Source of the DNA: Clostridia bacterium
GTDB taxonomy: Bacteria; Bacillota; Clostridia; Oscillospirales; QAMX01
Length of the DNA: 35,019 nt
Assembly (NCBI GenBank): GCA_017533425.1
Contig: JAFXIE010000082.1
Coordinates: 1-35,019 of the forward strand
Direction of reading: 5' to 3'
The number at the start of each line of letters is the position of its first letter. Within the stretch, counting starts at the first letter, position 1. This document shows positions 7,485 to 15,404 of this stretch, in pieces. The notes under the pieces are model-generated. The model saw only the letters and a program-made list of their open reading frames with translations. It was not told the origin of the DNA and did not search any database. Position numbers and translations under genes: made by a program.

Positions 7485-8233
7485 TTCGTTCCCTCCTCGG
7501 CATATTTATCCTTGTAGACACCCAGCGGGTAGTAGGGGATCATCTCGCTTGCCACGCGCTCCAGCGCCTTCTCGGGAGTCATGCTCCAGTAGGTGGGGCA
7601 GGCGGAAAGCACCTCGACCAGGGAGAAGCCCTTGCCGTCGATCTGGTTCTGGAAGGCCTTCTTGATGGCCTTCTTCGCGGCCATGAGATTTTTGACGTTG
7701 TTGACAGCCACGCGCTCAAGATAGGCGGCGCCATCCACCTGGGAAAGCATCTCGCACACCTTGACGGGGTAGCCGACGGTCTGCACATCGCGGCCATAGG
7801 GAGAGGTCTGGGTGACCTGGCCGGGCAGGGTGGTGGGAGCCATCTGGCCGCCGGTCATGCCGTAGATGGCATTGTTGACGAAGATGACGGTGATATTCTC
7901 ACCGCGGGCAGCGGAATGCACCGTTTCGGCGGTGCCGATGGCGGCAAGGTCGCCGTCACCCTGGTAGGTGAAAACGATCTTGGAGGGATCGGCGCGCTTG
8001 ACGCCGGTGGCAACGGCGGGGGCGCGGCCATGGGCAGCCTGCACCATATCGCAGTTGAAGTAATTGTAGGAGAAAACCGAGCAGCCGACAGAGGCAATAC
8101 CGATGGTTTTGCTCTGAATGCCGAGCTCATCGATGCACTCAGCCACGAGACGGTGGATGATGCCGTGGTTGCAGCCGGGGCACTAGTGGAAAGGCGTATC
8201 GGTCAGCGCCTTGGGTTTTTCAAAAACGACCAT
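7481..8233 (-). CDS. vorA: 2-oxoacid:ferredoxin oxidoreductase, beta (TPP) subunit, with in-frame TAG
   Basis: Reading from ATG 8233, 16 codons ending in ...TDTPFH are followed by TAG (8183-8185) and then CPGCNHGIIHRL, the conserved iron-sulphur CPGC motif, with no frame change, giving a 250-position protein. The family's TPP-binding YQGDGDLAAIG (about residues 90-101) and NNAIYGMTGGQ are intact. In relatives the residue before CPGC is aromatic, usually tyrosine, so the TAG replaces a conserved codon by one base. Translation only from the GTG at 8146 would lose the CPGC ligands and probably kill the enzyme. Explanations are a fresh nonsense mutation, an assembly error, or suppression/reassignment of TAG. 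The gene lies 6 bases after vorB and overlaps vorC, in a normal operon position. Confidence 0.88.
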
Positions 8234-8239
8234 TGTGAA

Positions 8240-9301
8240 TTAACCTCCGATCTTTGCGGCCTCGTCGATCTTGGCGAGAACCTCGGCGGGTGTGGGGATC
8301 ATGCCGCCGGTGCGGTTGCAGAGCAGCACGGGACGGCGGCAGCGGATGGCAAGCTCAATGTCCTCGATCATCTGACCCATGGAAAGCTCCACGGAGATGA
8401 AGGCCTTGGCTTTTTCGGCGGCGGCGGACATGACCTTCTTGGGGAAGGGCCAAAGGGTGATGGGACGGATGAGACCGACCTTCAAGCCCTTCTCCCGGGC
8501 AGCCTTGATGGCATTGCGGCAAACGCGGGCGGCAACGCCGTAGGCCACGAGGATGATATCGGCATCCTCGGTCATATACTCCTCGGCCATCTGCTCCTCG
8601 GCTTCGATCTTGGCATAGCGCGCATAGCGCTCCATGACGAGATTTTCCAGATCCTCGGGCTGGATGAAGAGGGAGTTGACAACATTTCTCGGACGGCTTC
8701 CGTCATAACCGGTAACGGCCCAGGGCTTCTCGATGGGCGCGGAGGTGTTCTCGGTGAGGGTGACGGGCTCCATCATCTGACCGATGGTGCCATCGGCCAG
8801 CAGCATGGCGGGCATGCGGTACTTGTCCGCAAGATCAAAGCTCTTGCCAACGAGATCGATCATCTCCTGCACGGTGGCGGGGGCGGTGACGATCATGTGG
8901 AAGTCGCCGTGGCCGGCGCCGCGGGTGGCATGGAAATAGTCCGCCTGGCCGGGCTGAATGCCGCCAAGGCCGGGGCCGCCGCGCTGGACATTGACGATGA
9001 GGGCGGGCAGGTCACAGCCGGCGAGGTAGGACAGGCCTTCGCTCTTCAGGGCAACTCCGGGGCTGGAGCTGGAGGTCATCACGCGCTTGCCGGCAGCGGC
9101 GGCGCCGATGACCATATTGATGGCCGCGATCTCACTCTCGGCCTGCAGGAAGACGCCGCCGATCTTGGGCATCTTTTTCGCCATATATTCCGCGACCTCG
9201 GTCTGCGGAGTGATGGGGTAGCCGAAGTAATGCCGGCAGCCGGCGAGGATCGCCGCTTCCGCCAGGGCTTCGTTACCCTTCATAAGTACTTTATCAGCCA
9301 T
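8240..9301 (-). CDS. vorB: 2-oxoacid:ferredoxin oxidoreductase, alpha subunit (VorB type)
   Basis: This 353-residue protein has the alpha-subunit opening KGNEALAEAAILAGCRHYF followed by GYPITPQTE, and the SSSSPGVALKSEGLSYLAG segment typical of the pyrimidine-binding domain. It matches the size of the branched-chain-specific (3-methyl-2-oxobutanoate) type in Clostridia. The complex oxidatively decarboxylates 2-oxoacids to acyl-CoA, CO2 and reduced ferredoxin, or runs in reverse. It is preceded by its ferredoxin subunit (16-base gap) and followed by vorA (6-base gap). Branched-chain specificity is supported by ilvE at the head of the same operon, but 2-oxoglutarate or aryl-pyruvate specificity cannot be excluded. 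Confidence 0.93.
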   Translation of the reverse strand: MADKVLMKGNEALAEAAILAGCRHYFGYPITPQTEVAEYMAKKMPKIGGVFLQAESEIAAINMVIGAAAAGKRVMTSSSSPGVALKSEGLSYLAGCDLPALIVNVQRGGPGLGGIQPGQADYFHATRGAGHGDFHMIVTAPATVQEMIDLVGKSFDLADKYRMPAMLLADGTIGQMMEPVTLTENTSAPIEKPWAVTGYDGSRPRNVVNSLFIQPEDLENLVMERYARYAKIEAEEQMAEEYMTEDADIILVAYGVAARVCRNAIKAAREKGLKVGLIRPITLWPFPKKVMSAAAEKAKAFISVELSMGQMIEDIELAIRCRRPVLLCNRTGGMIPTPAEVLAKIDEAAKIGG

Positions 9302-9317
9302 GGGTGGTTCTCCTTTC

Positions 9318-9521
9318 TTACCGCTCCACGCGGATCACGCAGTCGGGGCACATGCGGGCGCAGGAGGCGCAGCCAATGCAGGCTTCCATATCCTGAACCT
9401 CTGCCGGATGGTAGCCCTTGGCGTTGATCTTATCCGCAAGCTTGACGATGCCCTTGGGGCAGGCGCCGACACAGAGGCCGCAGCCCTTGCAGGCATCCGA
9501 ATTGAATATTACCTTTGCCAT
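9318..9521 (-). CDS. 2[4Fe-4S] ferredoxin-type delta subunit of the Vor complex
   Basis: This 67-residue protein has two CxxCxxCxxxC(P) clusters: Cys 11, 14, 17, 21 and Cys 48, 51, 54, 58. The size and position directly before vorB match the separate ferredoxin-like subunit of four-subunit 2-oxoacid oxidoreductases, which carries electrons between the TPP subunit and free ferredoxin. All eight ligands are present. The stop is TAA. Confidence 0.94.
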   Translation of the reverse strand: MAKVIFNSDACKGCGLCVGACPKGIVKLADKINAKGYHPAEVQDMEACIGCASCARMCPDCVIRVER

Positions 9522-9549
9522 ATTTTTTCATCCTTTCGGAGTATTTCTC

Positions 9550-10215
9550 TTACCAGATCTGCAGATTAGATAGCTTCATGGAAAGCAGGTTCTGAACCTT
9601 TCCCGCAAGCTCGGGGGCGATGTCCTCCCAGACGGCGGTCATCTTCAGGGGAAGGCCGGTGCGCCGGGCGCATTCCTCCGCAAAGGGAAGGGAATCAAGC
9701 ACCGTCTCCGCCGTGGTGGCAACGCCGAGGTTTGAATTGTTTACGATGGCGGTGAAGGGGATTTTTGCCGCCGCCTCGATCTCCCGCTGCATCACGAGCA
9801 CATCCTCTGCCGTGCGGGTCATGGGACGGTAGCAATTGATCACGAGGAACATCTCATAATCTCCCTCGCTGACCACCTTGTCCGCAAAGCGACCCAGGGC
9901 GCGGGCGCCTTGATCGTCTCCCCCGACATCCGCAACGAAGCAGGCGGTGCGGTCATCGGTCATGGCGTAGGCCTCGGCGGGAATGACGGGAACATCCACA
10001 TTGGAATTGGCAAATTCCGAGGAAATGACCTCAACACCCCCGGCGCGCAGCTGCGCCTCGCTGTCCTTGGAGCGAAAATAGGGGTTGACGATGTCCAGAT
10101 CCGCCAGGCGGACGGGATACCCCTCCCCTGCGAGCTTCAGGGCATAATTGACGGCGATGTTGCTCTTTCCGCTGCCGTAGTGTCCCGCAAAAAGGGTGAC
10201 GCGTGCAGGCTTCAT
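9550..10215 (-). CDS. P-loop ATPase (CooC/MinD-like) of the 2-oxoacid oxidoreductase operon
   Basis: This 221-residue protein opens with a P-loop GHYGSGKSN (residues 11-19) and has DLDIVNPYFR (about 40-49) and FVADVGGDDQG (about 93-103) as further nucleotide-site elements, in the SIMIBI style of ParA/MinD/CooC ATPases. It lies 3 bases after ilvE and 28 before the ferredoxin subunit, so it belongs to the Vor operon. CooC-like ATPases help load metals or clusters into target enzymes; a maturation role for the Fe-S-containing Vor complex is a reasonable inference but not shown. It lacks any DNA-partitioning partner here, so chromosome partitioning is unlikely. Confidence 0.8.
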   Translation of the reverse strand: MKPARVTLFAGHYGSGKSNIAVNYALKLAGEGYPVRLADLDIVNPYFRSKDSEAQLRAGGVEVISSEFANSNVDVPVIPAEAYAMTDDRTACFVADVGGDDQGARALGRFADKVVSEGDYEMFLVINCYRPMTRTAEDVLVMQREIEAAAKIPFTAIVNNSNLGVATTAETVLDSLPFAEECARRTGLPLKMTAVWEDIAPELAGKVQNLLSMKLSNLQIW

Positions 10216-10218
10216 CGC

Positions 10219-11289
10219 TTAGTCAAGCACCAGCGCCCAGCCGAAGGGATCCTCGGCGGTGCCGTTCTGGATGCCGGTGACGGTATCATAGAGCTTCTGG
10301 CTGACAGGGCCGATGCCGCCGTCGCCGATGGTCATAACATCGTCCATATAGCGCAGCTTACCGACGGGAGAGATCACAGCCGCGGTGCCGGAGCCGAAGA
10401 CTTCCTCGAGCTTGCCGGTCTTCTGCGCCTCGATGAGCTCATCCACGGAGATCTTTCTCTCCTCCACCGTCATACCCCAGCTCTTGCAGAGGTGAATGAC
10501 GGAATCGCGGGTGATGCCGGGCAGGATGGAGCCGTTGAGCATGGGGGTGACAATTTTTCCATCGATCTTGAAGAAGATGTTCATGGCACCGACTTCTTCG
10601 ATGTACTTGCGATCGACGCCGTCCAGCCACAGAACCTGGGAATAGCCGCCATCGTGAGCCTTGACCTGCGCCGCAAGGGAAGCCGCGTAGTTGCCGCCGG
10701 TTTTGGCAAAGCCGATACCGCCGCGGACGGCGCGGACATACTCATCCTCAATCCAGATGCCCACAGGAGCGAGACCGCTGGCATAGTAGGCGCCGGAGGG
10801 AGAGAGAATGATGCAGAACAGGTAGGTCTTGGAGGGGGCAACACCGAGGAAATCATCGGTGGCGATGATGAAGGGACGGATGTAGAGGGAGGTGCCGGGG
10901 GCGGTGGGGATCCAGTCCTCATCCACCTTGACAACGGCGCTGACGGCCTGCACGAAATCCTCCTCGGGAAGCTCGGGAATGCAGAGGCGCTCGTTGGTGG
11001 CATTGGTGCGGCGGGCATTCATAATGGGACGGAAGAGACGGGTCTTGCCATCCTTGCCGCGGTAGGCCTTCAGACCCTCAAACATCTCCTGGCCGTAATG
11101 GAAAACCATGGAGGCGGGAGAAAGGGAGAAGTTCTCATAGGGTACGATGCGGGCATCGTGCCAGCCCTGACCCTCGGTGTAGTTCATGAGGAACATGTGG
11201 TCGGTAAATACCTTGCCGAAGCCGAGCTTGGACTCGTCCGCCGGACGGGCCTTGGGGGCAGTGGTTTTTGTGATCTTGATATCCAGCAT
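10219..11289 (-). CDS. ilvE: Branched-chain amino acid aminotransferase
   Basis: This 356-residue fold-type IV PLP enzyme interconverts Leu/Ile/Val and their 2-oxoacids with glutamate/2-oxoglutarate. Landmarks are ENFSLSPASMVFHYGQEMFEG, RPFIIATDDFLGV, and RGGIGFAKTGGNYAAS with the Schiff-base lysine near residue 195. The start is ATG 11289, with AAGGAG five bases upstream; a longer in-frame start further up has no such site. It heads the eight-gene operon from its own promoter, and the next gene begins 3 bases after its stop. Its product 2-oxoacids are the expected substrates of the Vor complex encoded downstream. Family and reaction are clear; the direction in the cell is not. Confidence 0.95.
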   Translation of the reverse strand: MLDIKITKTTAPKARPADESKLGFGKVFTDHMFLMNYTEGQGWHDARIVPYENFSLSPASMVFHYGQEMFEGLKAYRGKDGKTRLFRPIMNARRTNATNERLCIPELPEEDFVQAVSAVVKVDEDWIPTAPGTSLYIRPFIIATDDFLGVAPSKTYLFCIILSPSGAYYASGLAPVGIWIEDEYVRAVRGGIGFAKTGGNYAASLAAQVKAHDGGYSQVLWLDGVDRKYIEEVGAMNIFFKIDGKIVTPMLNGSILPGITRDSVIHLCKSWGMTVEERKISVDELIEAQKTGKLEEVFGSGTAAVISPVGKLRYMDDVMTIGDGGIGPVSQKLYDTVTGIQNGTAEDPFGWALVLD

Positions 11290-11301
11290 ATTGACTCCTT
11301 T

Positions 11302-11333
11302 TTGCGGTATTTTCCGCAAGCCGTCCCTTGCGG
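11302..11333 (-). promoter_or_regulatory. Alternative hairpins in the ilvE leader
   Basis: On the minus strand the order is CCGCAAG (11327-11333), CTTGCGG (11314-11320), CCGCAA (11302-11307), AAAGGAG. The central segment can pair with either flank; pairing with the second puts a stem directly against the ribosome-binding site. This could be a simple translational switch, or chance in a short GC-rich leader. Confidence 0.4.
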
Positions 11334-11370
11334 CGGGCGGCGACCGAAATTGCAATTTGCTAATCAGTTA

Positions 11371-11399
11371 ATTATATACCATTTTGCGTGAAATGTCCA
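11371..11399 (-). promoter_or_regulatory. Sigma-A promoter of the ilvE-vor operon
   Basis: TGGACA (11394-11399), 17-base spacer, TATAAT (11371-11376) on the minus strand, starting just after the stop of the upstream synthetase fusion at 11406. No terminator was seen between, so some read-through from the T-box unit is possible. Confidence 0.82.
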
Positions 11400-11405
11400 G
11401 CAAAA

Positions 11406-13937
11406 TCACGCAGTTTCGATGCTGGCAGCCTTATGCAGGCCAAGTTTTTCCACAGCCTGCTCACGCATCTTGTACTTAAGGATCTTTCCGGCACCGTTTT
11501 TGGGGAAATCGTCAACAAATTCCACATACTTCGGCACATTCAGTCTGGACATATGGTCGCGGACAAAATCCATCATCTCCTGCTCGGTCATGGTCTCGCC
11601 CTCCTTAAGGATGACGCAGGCCATGATGGCCTCGCCGTACTGCTCATCGGGCACGCCGATGACCTGCACGTCGCTGACCTTCGGGTGGGTGTAGATGAAT
11701 TCTTCAATTTCCTTGGGATAGATATTCTCACCGCCGCGGATGATCATATCCTTCAGGCGGCCGGTGATGCGGAAATTGCCGTCAGGGTTACGGCAGGCGA
11801 TATCGCCGGTGTGCAGCCAGCCGTCGGCATCGATGGCCTGGGCGGTTTCCACGGGCATCTTATAGTAGCCCTTCATCACGTTGTAGCCGCGGGCAACAAA
11901 CTCGCCGTTCATGCCGTCAGGCAATTCCTCTCCAGTGTTCGGATCGATGATCTTGCACTCAATTTCCGGCAGCGCACGGCCGACGGTGGCCACACGCACC
12001 TCCAGGGAATCGTCCGTGGAGGACATGGTACAGCCGGGAGATGCCTCCGTCAGTCCGTAGACGATGGTGATCTCCTTCATATTCATCTTGTTGACAACAT
12101 CCTGCATGACGGAGATGGGACAGGGGCTTCCCGCCATGATGCCGGTGCGCATATAGGAGAAATCGGTCTTTTCAAAGTCCTCATGCTCCAGCATGCCGAT
12201 AAAATGTGTAGGAACGCCGTGGAAGGCGGTGATGCGCTCCTGATTGATGCAGGCAAGGGAGGACTTGGGATTGAAATAGGGCAGCGGACACATGGTGACG
12301 CCATGGGTCATGGAGGCCGTCATGGCCAGCACCATGCCGAAGCAATGGAACATGGGCACATGGATCATCATTCGGTCGGCGGTGGAGAGATCCATGCGGT
12401 CACCGATGCACTTGCCGTCGTTGACGATATTATAGTGGGTGAGCATAACCCCCTTGGGGAATCCGGTGGTACCGGAGGTATACTGCATGTTGCAGACGTC
12501 GTGAATATCGACATTCGCGGCGAGGCGGCGGATCTCCTCCAGGGGAACGGAGGGCGCCTTGGCAACGGCCTCCTCCCAGGTGATGCAGCCGGGTGCGCGA
12601 TGGCCGATGGTGATGATATTGCGCAGGAAGGGCAGCCGGCGGGAATGCAGCGGCTCGCCGGGGGCATTGTCCTTGAGCTCCGGGCAGAGCTCCTGCATGA
12701 TGGCGGCATAGTTGGAATCCAGCGAGCGGTCGATCATAATGAGGGTATGGGTATCCGACTGACGCAGCAGATATTCCACCTCATGAATCTTATAATCGGT
12801 TTTGACCGTCACAAGCACGGCGCCGATCTTGGTGGTTGCCCAGAAGGCGATAAACCACTCCGGGATATTGGTGGCCCAAACGGAAACATGGGTGCCGGGG
12901 CCTACGCCCAAAGCCACCAGAGCCCGGGCAAAGGTATCCACATCGTCGCGGAATTCCGCATAGGTGCGGGTATAATCCAGGGTGGTGTATTTGAAGCAAT
13001 ACTGGTCAGGGAACTCCTCCACCATCTTATCCAGCACCTGGGAGAAGGTCTTTTCGATGAGGGTTTCCTTCTTCCAGACCATCTTTCCGGTGCCGGTGCG
13101 GTTGGAAAAGAGGGTGGACTGCATGCGGGAGGGATTCTCATACCGGCTCATGGCGGCGGCAAAATGGGGGAACACGATGTCCGCGTCGCCCAGCTCCTCC
13201 ACCCAGGCGGGGTCGAGCTCCAGGGAAATATATCCGTCGTAGTTGATGGAGCGCAGCGCCATCATAAACTCGCGGATGGGCAGATCACCCTCGCCGACGA
13301 GACGGTATTCAAAGCCGTCGCCCACGGGGGCGGAATCCTTGATGTGCACATGGCGCACATACGCGCCGAGGTTACAGATGGTGGTGGCAGGCTCCTCTCC
13401 GCCGGTGCGCACCGAGTGATGGATGTCCCAAAGAGCCGCCAGGGAATCGGAGGCATAGTCATTGAGCACCTCGCGCAGACGCGCCGTATCGGCAAAGACG
13501 CCGATGGTCTCGAGAAGCAGCGTCACGCCGGCCTTTTCGGCAATGGGAACAATGACATCCAGGCAGCGCTTTGCCTGGGCGACGATGGCATCGGGGTCGG
13601 CCTCCGCCGACTCGCTGCCTACGCGGACGCGAACATTGGCAACGCCGAGCGACGCCGCCGTATCGATGCAGTTGCGCACCTCTCTTGCCACCTCGCCGGG
13701 CTCGGCGGAGGTAATATCCTGCAGGGAGTCGATGCAGGGAATGCACAGCTCGCGGTCCGCCAGGCGGCGGGCGGTGTTGGCAATCTCCGCCGGGGCGAAA
13801 ACGCCGCCGTTCTCGGAGAACACCGCGCCGGAGAGGTTATGGATCTCAATGCCGGAGAAGCGCAGCTCCTCGGCGGTATTGAGGAAATCGGTAAAGGTAA
13901 AATCATGCCACCCTTTGGTGGAAAAAGCCAGTTTCAT
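11406..13937 (-). CDS. Fusion of a xylose-isomerase-like TIM barrel to an acyl-CoA synthetase
   Basis: This 843-residue protein joins two enzymes. Residues about 1-280 form a sugar-phosphate-isomerase/AP-endonuclease-2-like TIM barrel (LLLETIGVFADTARL, WDIHHSVRTGGEEP, HVHIKDSAPVGDG, SLELDPAWVEELGDAD supply the usual metal-binding E, D, H and E positions). Residues about 290-843 are a class I adenylate-forming acyl-CoA synthetase: QYTSGTTGFPKG near 485-497, WLHTGDIACRNPDG, GRLKDMIIRGGENIYPKE, and GAGKILK near 818. No stop or start site interrupts the junction (SRYENPSRMQSTLF). It follows the LeuA-like gene by 31 bases under the T-box. The barrel might isomerise or rearrange a hydroxy or oxo acid before activation (inference). 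Confidence 0.9.
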   Translation of the reverse strand: MKLAFSTKGWHDFTFTDFLNTAEELRFSGIEIHNLSGAVFSENGGVFAPAEIANTARRLADRELCIPCIDSLQDITSAEPGEVAREVRNCIDTAASLGVANVRVRVGSESAEADPDAIVAQAKRCLDVIVPIAEKAGVTLLLETIGVFADTARLREVLNDYASDSLAALWDIHHSVRTGGEEPATTICNLGAYVRHVHIKDSAPVGDGFEYRLVGEGDLPIREFMMALRSINYDGYISLELDPAWVEELGDADIVFPHFAAAMSRYENPSRMQSTLFSNRTGTGKMVWKKETLIEKTFSQVLDKMVEEFPDQYCFKYTTLDYTRTYAEFRDDVDTFARALVALGVGPGTHVSVWATNIPEWFIAFWATTKIGAVLVTVKTDYKIHEVEYLLRQSDTHTLIMIDRSLDSNYAAIMQELCPELKDNAPGEPLHSRRLPFLRNIITIGHRAPGCITWEEAVAKAPSVPLEEIRRLAANVDIHDVCNMQYTSGTTGFPKGVMLTHYNIVNDGKCIGDRMDLSTADRMMIHVPMFHCFGMVLAMTASMTHGVTMCPLPYFNPKSSLACINQERITAFHGVPTHFIGMLEHEDFEKTDFSYMRTGIMAGSPCPISVMQDVVNKMNMKEITIVYGLTEASPGCTMSSTDDSLEVRVATVGRALPEIECKIIDPNTGEELPDGMNGEFVARGYNVMKGYYKMPVETAQAIDADGWLHTGDIACRNPDGNFRITGRLKDMIIRGGENIYPKEIEEFIYTHPKVSDVQVIGVPDEQYGEAIMACVILKEGETMTEQEMMDFVRDHMSRLNVPKYVEFVDDFPKNGAGKILKYKMREQAVEKLGLHKAASIETA

Positions 13938-13968
13938 AGTCAGATACCGTCCTTTTTGCGGTCAAAGC

Positions 13969-15378
13969 TTATTTCTCTTCGAATACGATCTTGTTGAGCG
14001 CGGCGACATAGGCGCGGATACTTGCACCGATGATATCGGTGGAGACACCCTTGCCGGAATAGAGCTTGCCGTTGCTGCGCAGACGAACCAGCGCATTGCC
14101 CATGGCCTCACGGCCCTCGGTCACCGACTGGATCTGGAAATCATCCAGCTCGTAATGATGGCCGGTGATGCGCTCCACGGCGCGGAAGGCGGCATCCACG
14201 GGGCCGTCGCCGGAGGAAAGCCCCTGCAGCACCTCGCCCCGGCGCTCCAGGCGGATATTTGCCGTGGGGGTGATGATATTGCCGCTGTTGATGACGTAAT
14301 CCACCAGCTTATAGGTGGGCGGAACGGCCAGCGCCACGGTGGCGACGATGGCGTCCAGCTCGTTTTCATTGACGCCGCGCATCTTTGCCATGCGCTGCAC
14401 TTCCTCGTGCACCTTCGCGGCATCCTCCTCGGAGAGCTCATAGCCGATGGCCTTCACAGCCTCGACCACATCGGAAAGGGTGGACATGGCATTCAGCGCC
14501 ACCTCCGGCTTCTCCTCGCCGGCGGCGGGCTGTCTTGCCTCGGTGCTGCGGGCAGCCTGCGGATCGGCAAACCAGAGCTGCTTCATGGCGCGCTTGAACT
14601 CCGTCATGGAGAGGCGGCTGGTCATGCCCATGACTTCGCCCCGCAGACGCAGCACCTGTGCCACGGCATCCAGCCGGGGATAGACGGTGCCGCCCACAGA
14701 GGTCTTGATGCCCACGGCGCCGCAGGCAGCGGCGGCAAAGGAATTGGCAACGGCCATATTCATCTCATTTGCGCACTGCACAAAAACCTCAAGCTCTGCC
14801 AGGGCGGGTACGGCCGCGTAAAGCTCATTAATGAGGGCGGAGAACTCCGTCGGCAGCATGACGCCGGCGGAATCGCAGATATTCACCGAGGTTGCGCCCG
14901 CCTCCACCGCCGCACGGACGGCGGAAATGAGGAAGCTGCGCTCGGCACGGGTGGCATCCTCCGCGGAGAATTCCACATCCTTGCAGAGGGACTTCGCGCA
15001 GGCCACCAGCTCGGAAATGCGGCCGGCCATGGCGGCGGGCTTAACGTGGCTGACGTATTCCATCTGCGCCGCAGCGGTGGGAACCGCCACCACAAGGCGA
15101 GGATGCTGCGCGCCGGAGACGGCGGCATAGGCATCCTTAACGGATTCACAGGTCAGACCCACGGGAATGGAGAGCGCACTTTCCTTCAGAACGGAAGCCA
15201 GCGTCCGCACCAGCAGACCGTCGGTCTTAGCATCGGCAAGCTGGGGACACTCGATGCAGGCCACGCCCAGCCGATCGAGCTGACGGGCCACCGCAAGCTT
15301 CTCCTTGAAGCTCAGGGTATTGTCTGTCCGCGCTGCGGACTCCTTCAGCGTCATGTCAATAATCTGAATGTTTTTCAT
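13969..15378 (-). CDS. LeuA (2-isopropylmalate synthase)-like protein lacking catalytic motifs
   Basis: This 469-residue protein has the LeuA layout: HMGL-like barrel (about 1-270), linker, and a complete C-terminal allosteric dimer domain (about 365-469, with SSGDGPVDAAF, QSVTEGREAMGNALVRL and GVSTDIIGASIRAYVAALN). The catalytic barrel is degenerate: the family's DTTLRDG opening is DMTLKESA (residues 8-15), and the metal-binding HCHND is QCANE (near 202), so both histidines are lost; the VNGIGERAG loop is also absent. It therefore probably does not make isopropylmalate by the known mechanism, yet it is under an apparently leucine-specific T-box. ATG 15378 has AGGAG nine bases upstream. A regulatory pseudoenzyme or a changed reaction are both open. 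Confidence 0.85.
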   Translation of the reverse strand: MKNIQIIDMTLKESAARTDNTLSFKEKLAVARQLDRLGVACIECPQLADAKTDGLLVRTLASVLKESALSIPVGLTCESVKDAYAAVSGAQHPRLVVAVPTAAAQMEYVSHVKPAAMAGRISELVACAKSLCKDVEFSAEDATRAERSFLISAVRAAVEAGATSVNICDSAGVMLPTEFSALINELYAAVPALAELEVFVQCANEMNMAVANSFAAAACGAVGIKTSVGGTVYPRLDAVAQVLRLRGEVMGMTSRLSMTEFKRAMKQLWFADPQAARSTEARQPAAGEEKPEVALNAMSTLSDVVEAVKAIGYELSEEDAAKVHEEVQRMAKMRGVNENELDAIVATVALAVPPTYKLVDYVINSGNIITPTANIRLERRGEVLQGLSSGDGPVDAAFRAVERITGHHYELDDFQIQSVTEGREAMGNALVRLRSNGKLYSGKGVSTDIIGASIRAYVAALNKIVFEEK

Positions 15379-15404
15379 GCGTATATCTCTCCTAACTTGG
15401 AAAT

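Noticed and set aside
7481-8146. Short vorA starting at GTG 8146
   Set aside because: It would omit the CPGC cluster motif encoded just upstream in the same frame, and no good ribosome site precedes it.
8183-8185. Pyrrolysine insertion at TAG
   Set aside because: Neither VorA nor NrnA is a known pyrrolysine protein, the vorA site is normally aromatic, and no pyl genes are in the window. It cannot be excluded for the genome.
7472-9427. Very long open frame on the plus strand opposite vorA and vorB
   Set aside because: It mirrors GC-rich codons of the minus-strand genes, has no family-like sequence or ribosome site, and the opposite strand encodes clear enzymes.
11388-13997. 869-codon open frame on the plus strand opposite the synthetase fusion
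   Set aside because: Shadow frame; composition is His/Gly/Asp-rich as expected from the reverse of GC-rich coding DNA, with no recognisable domain.
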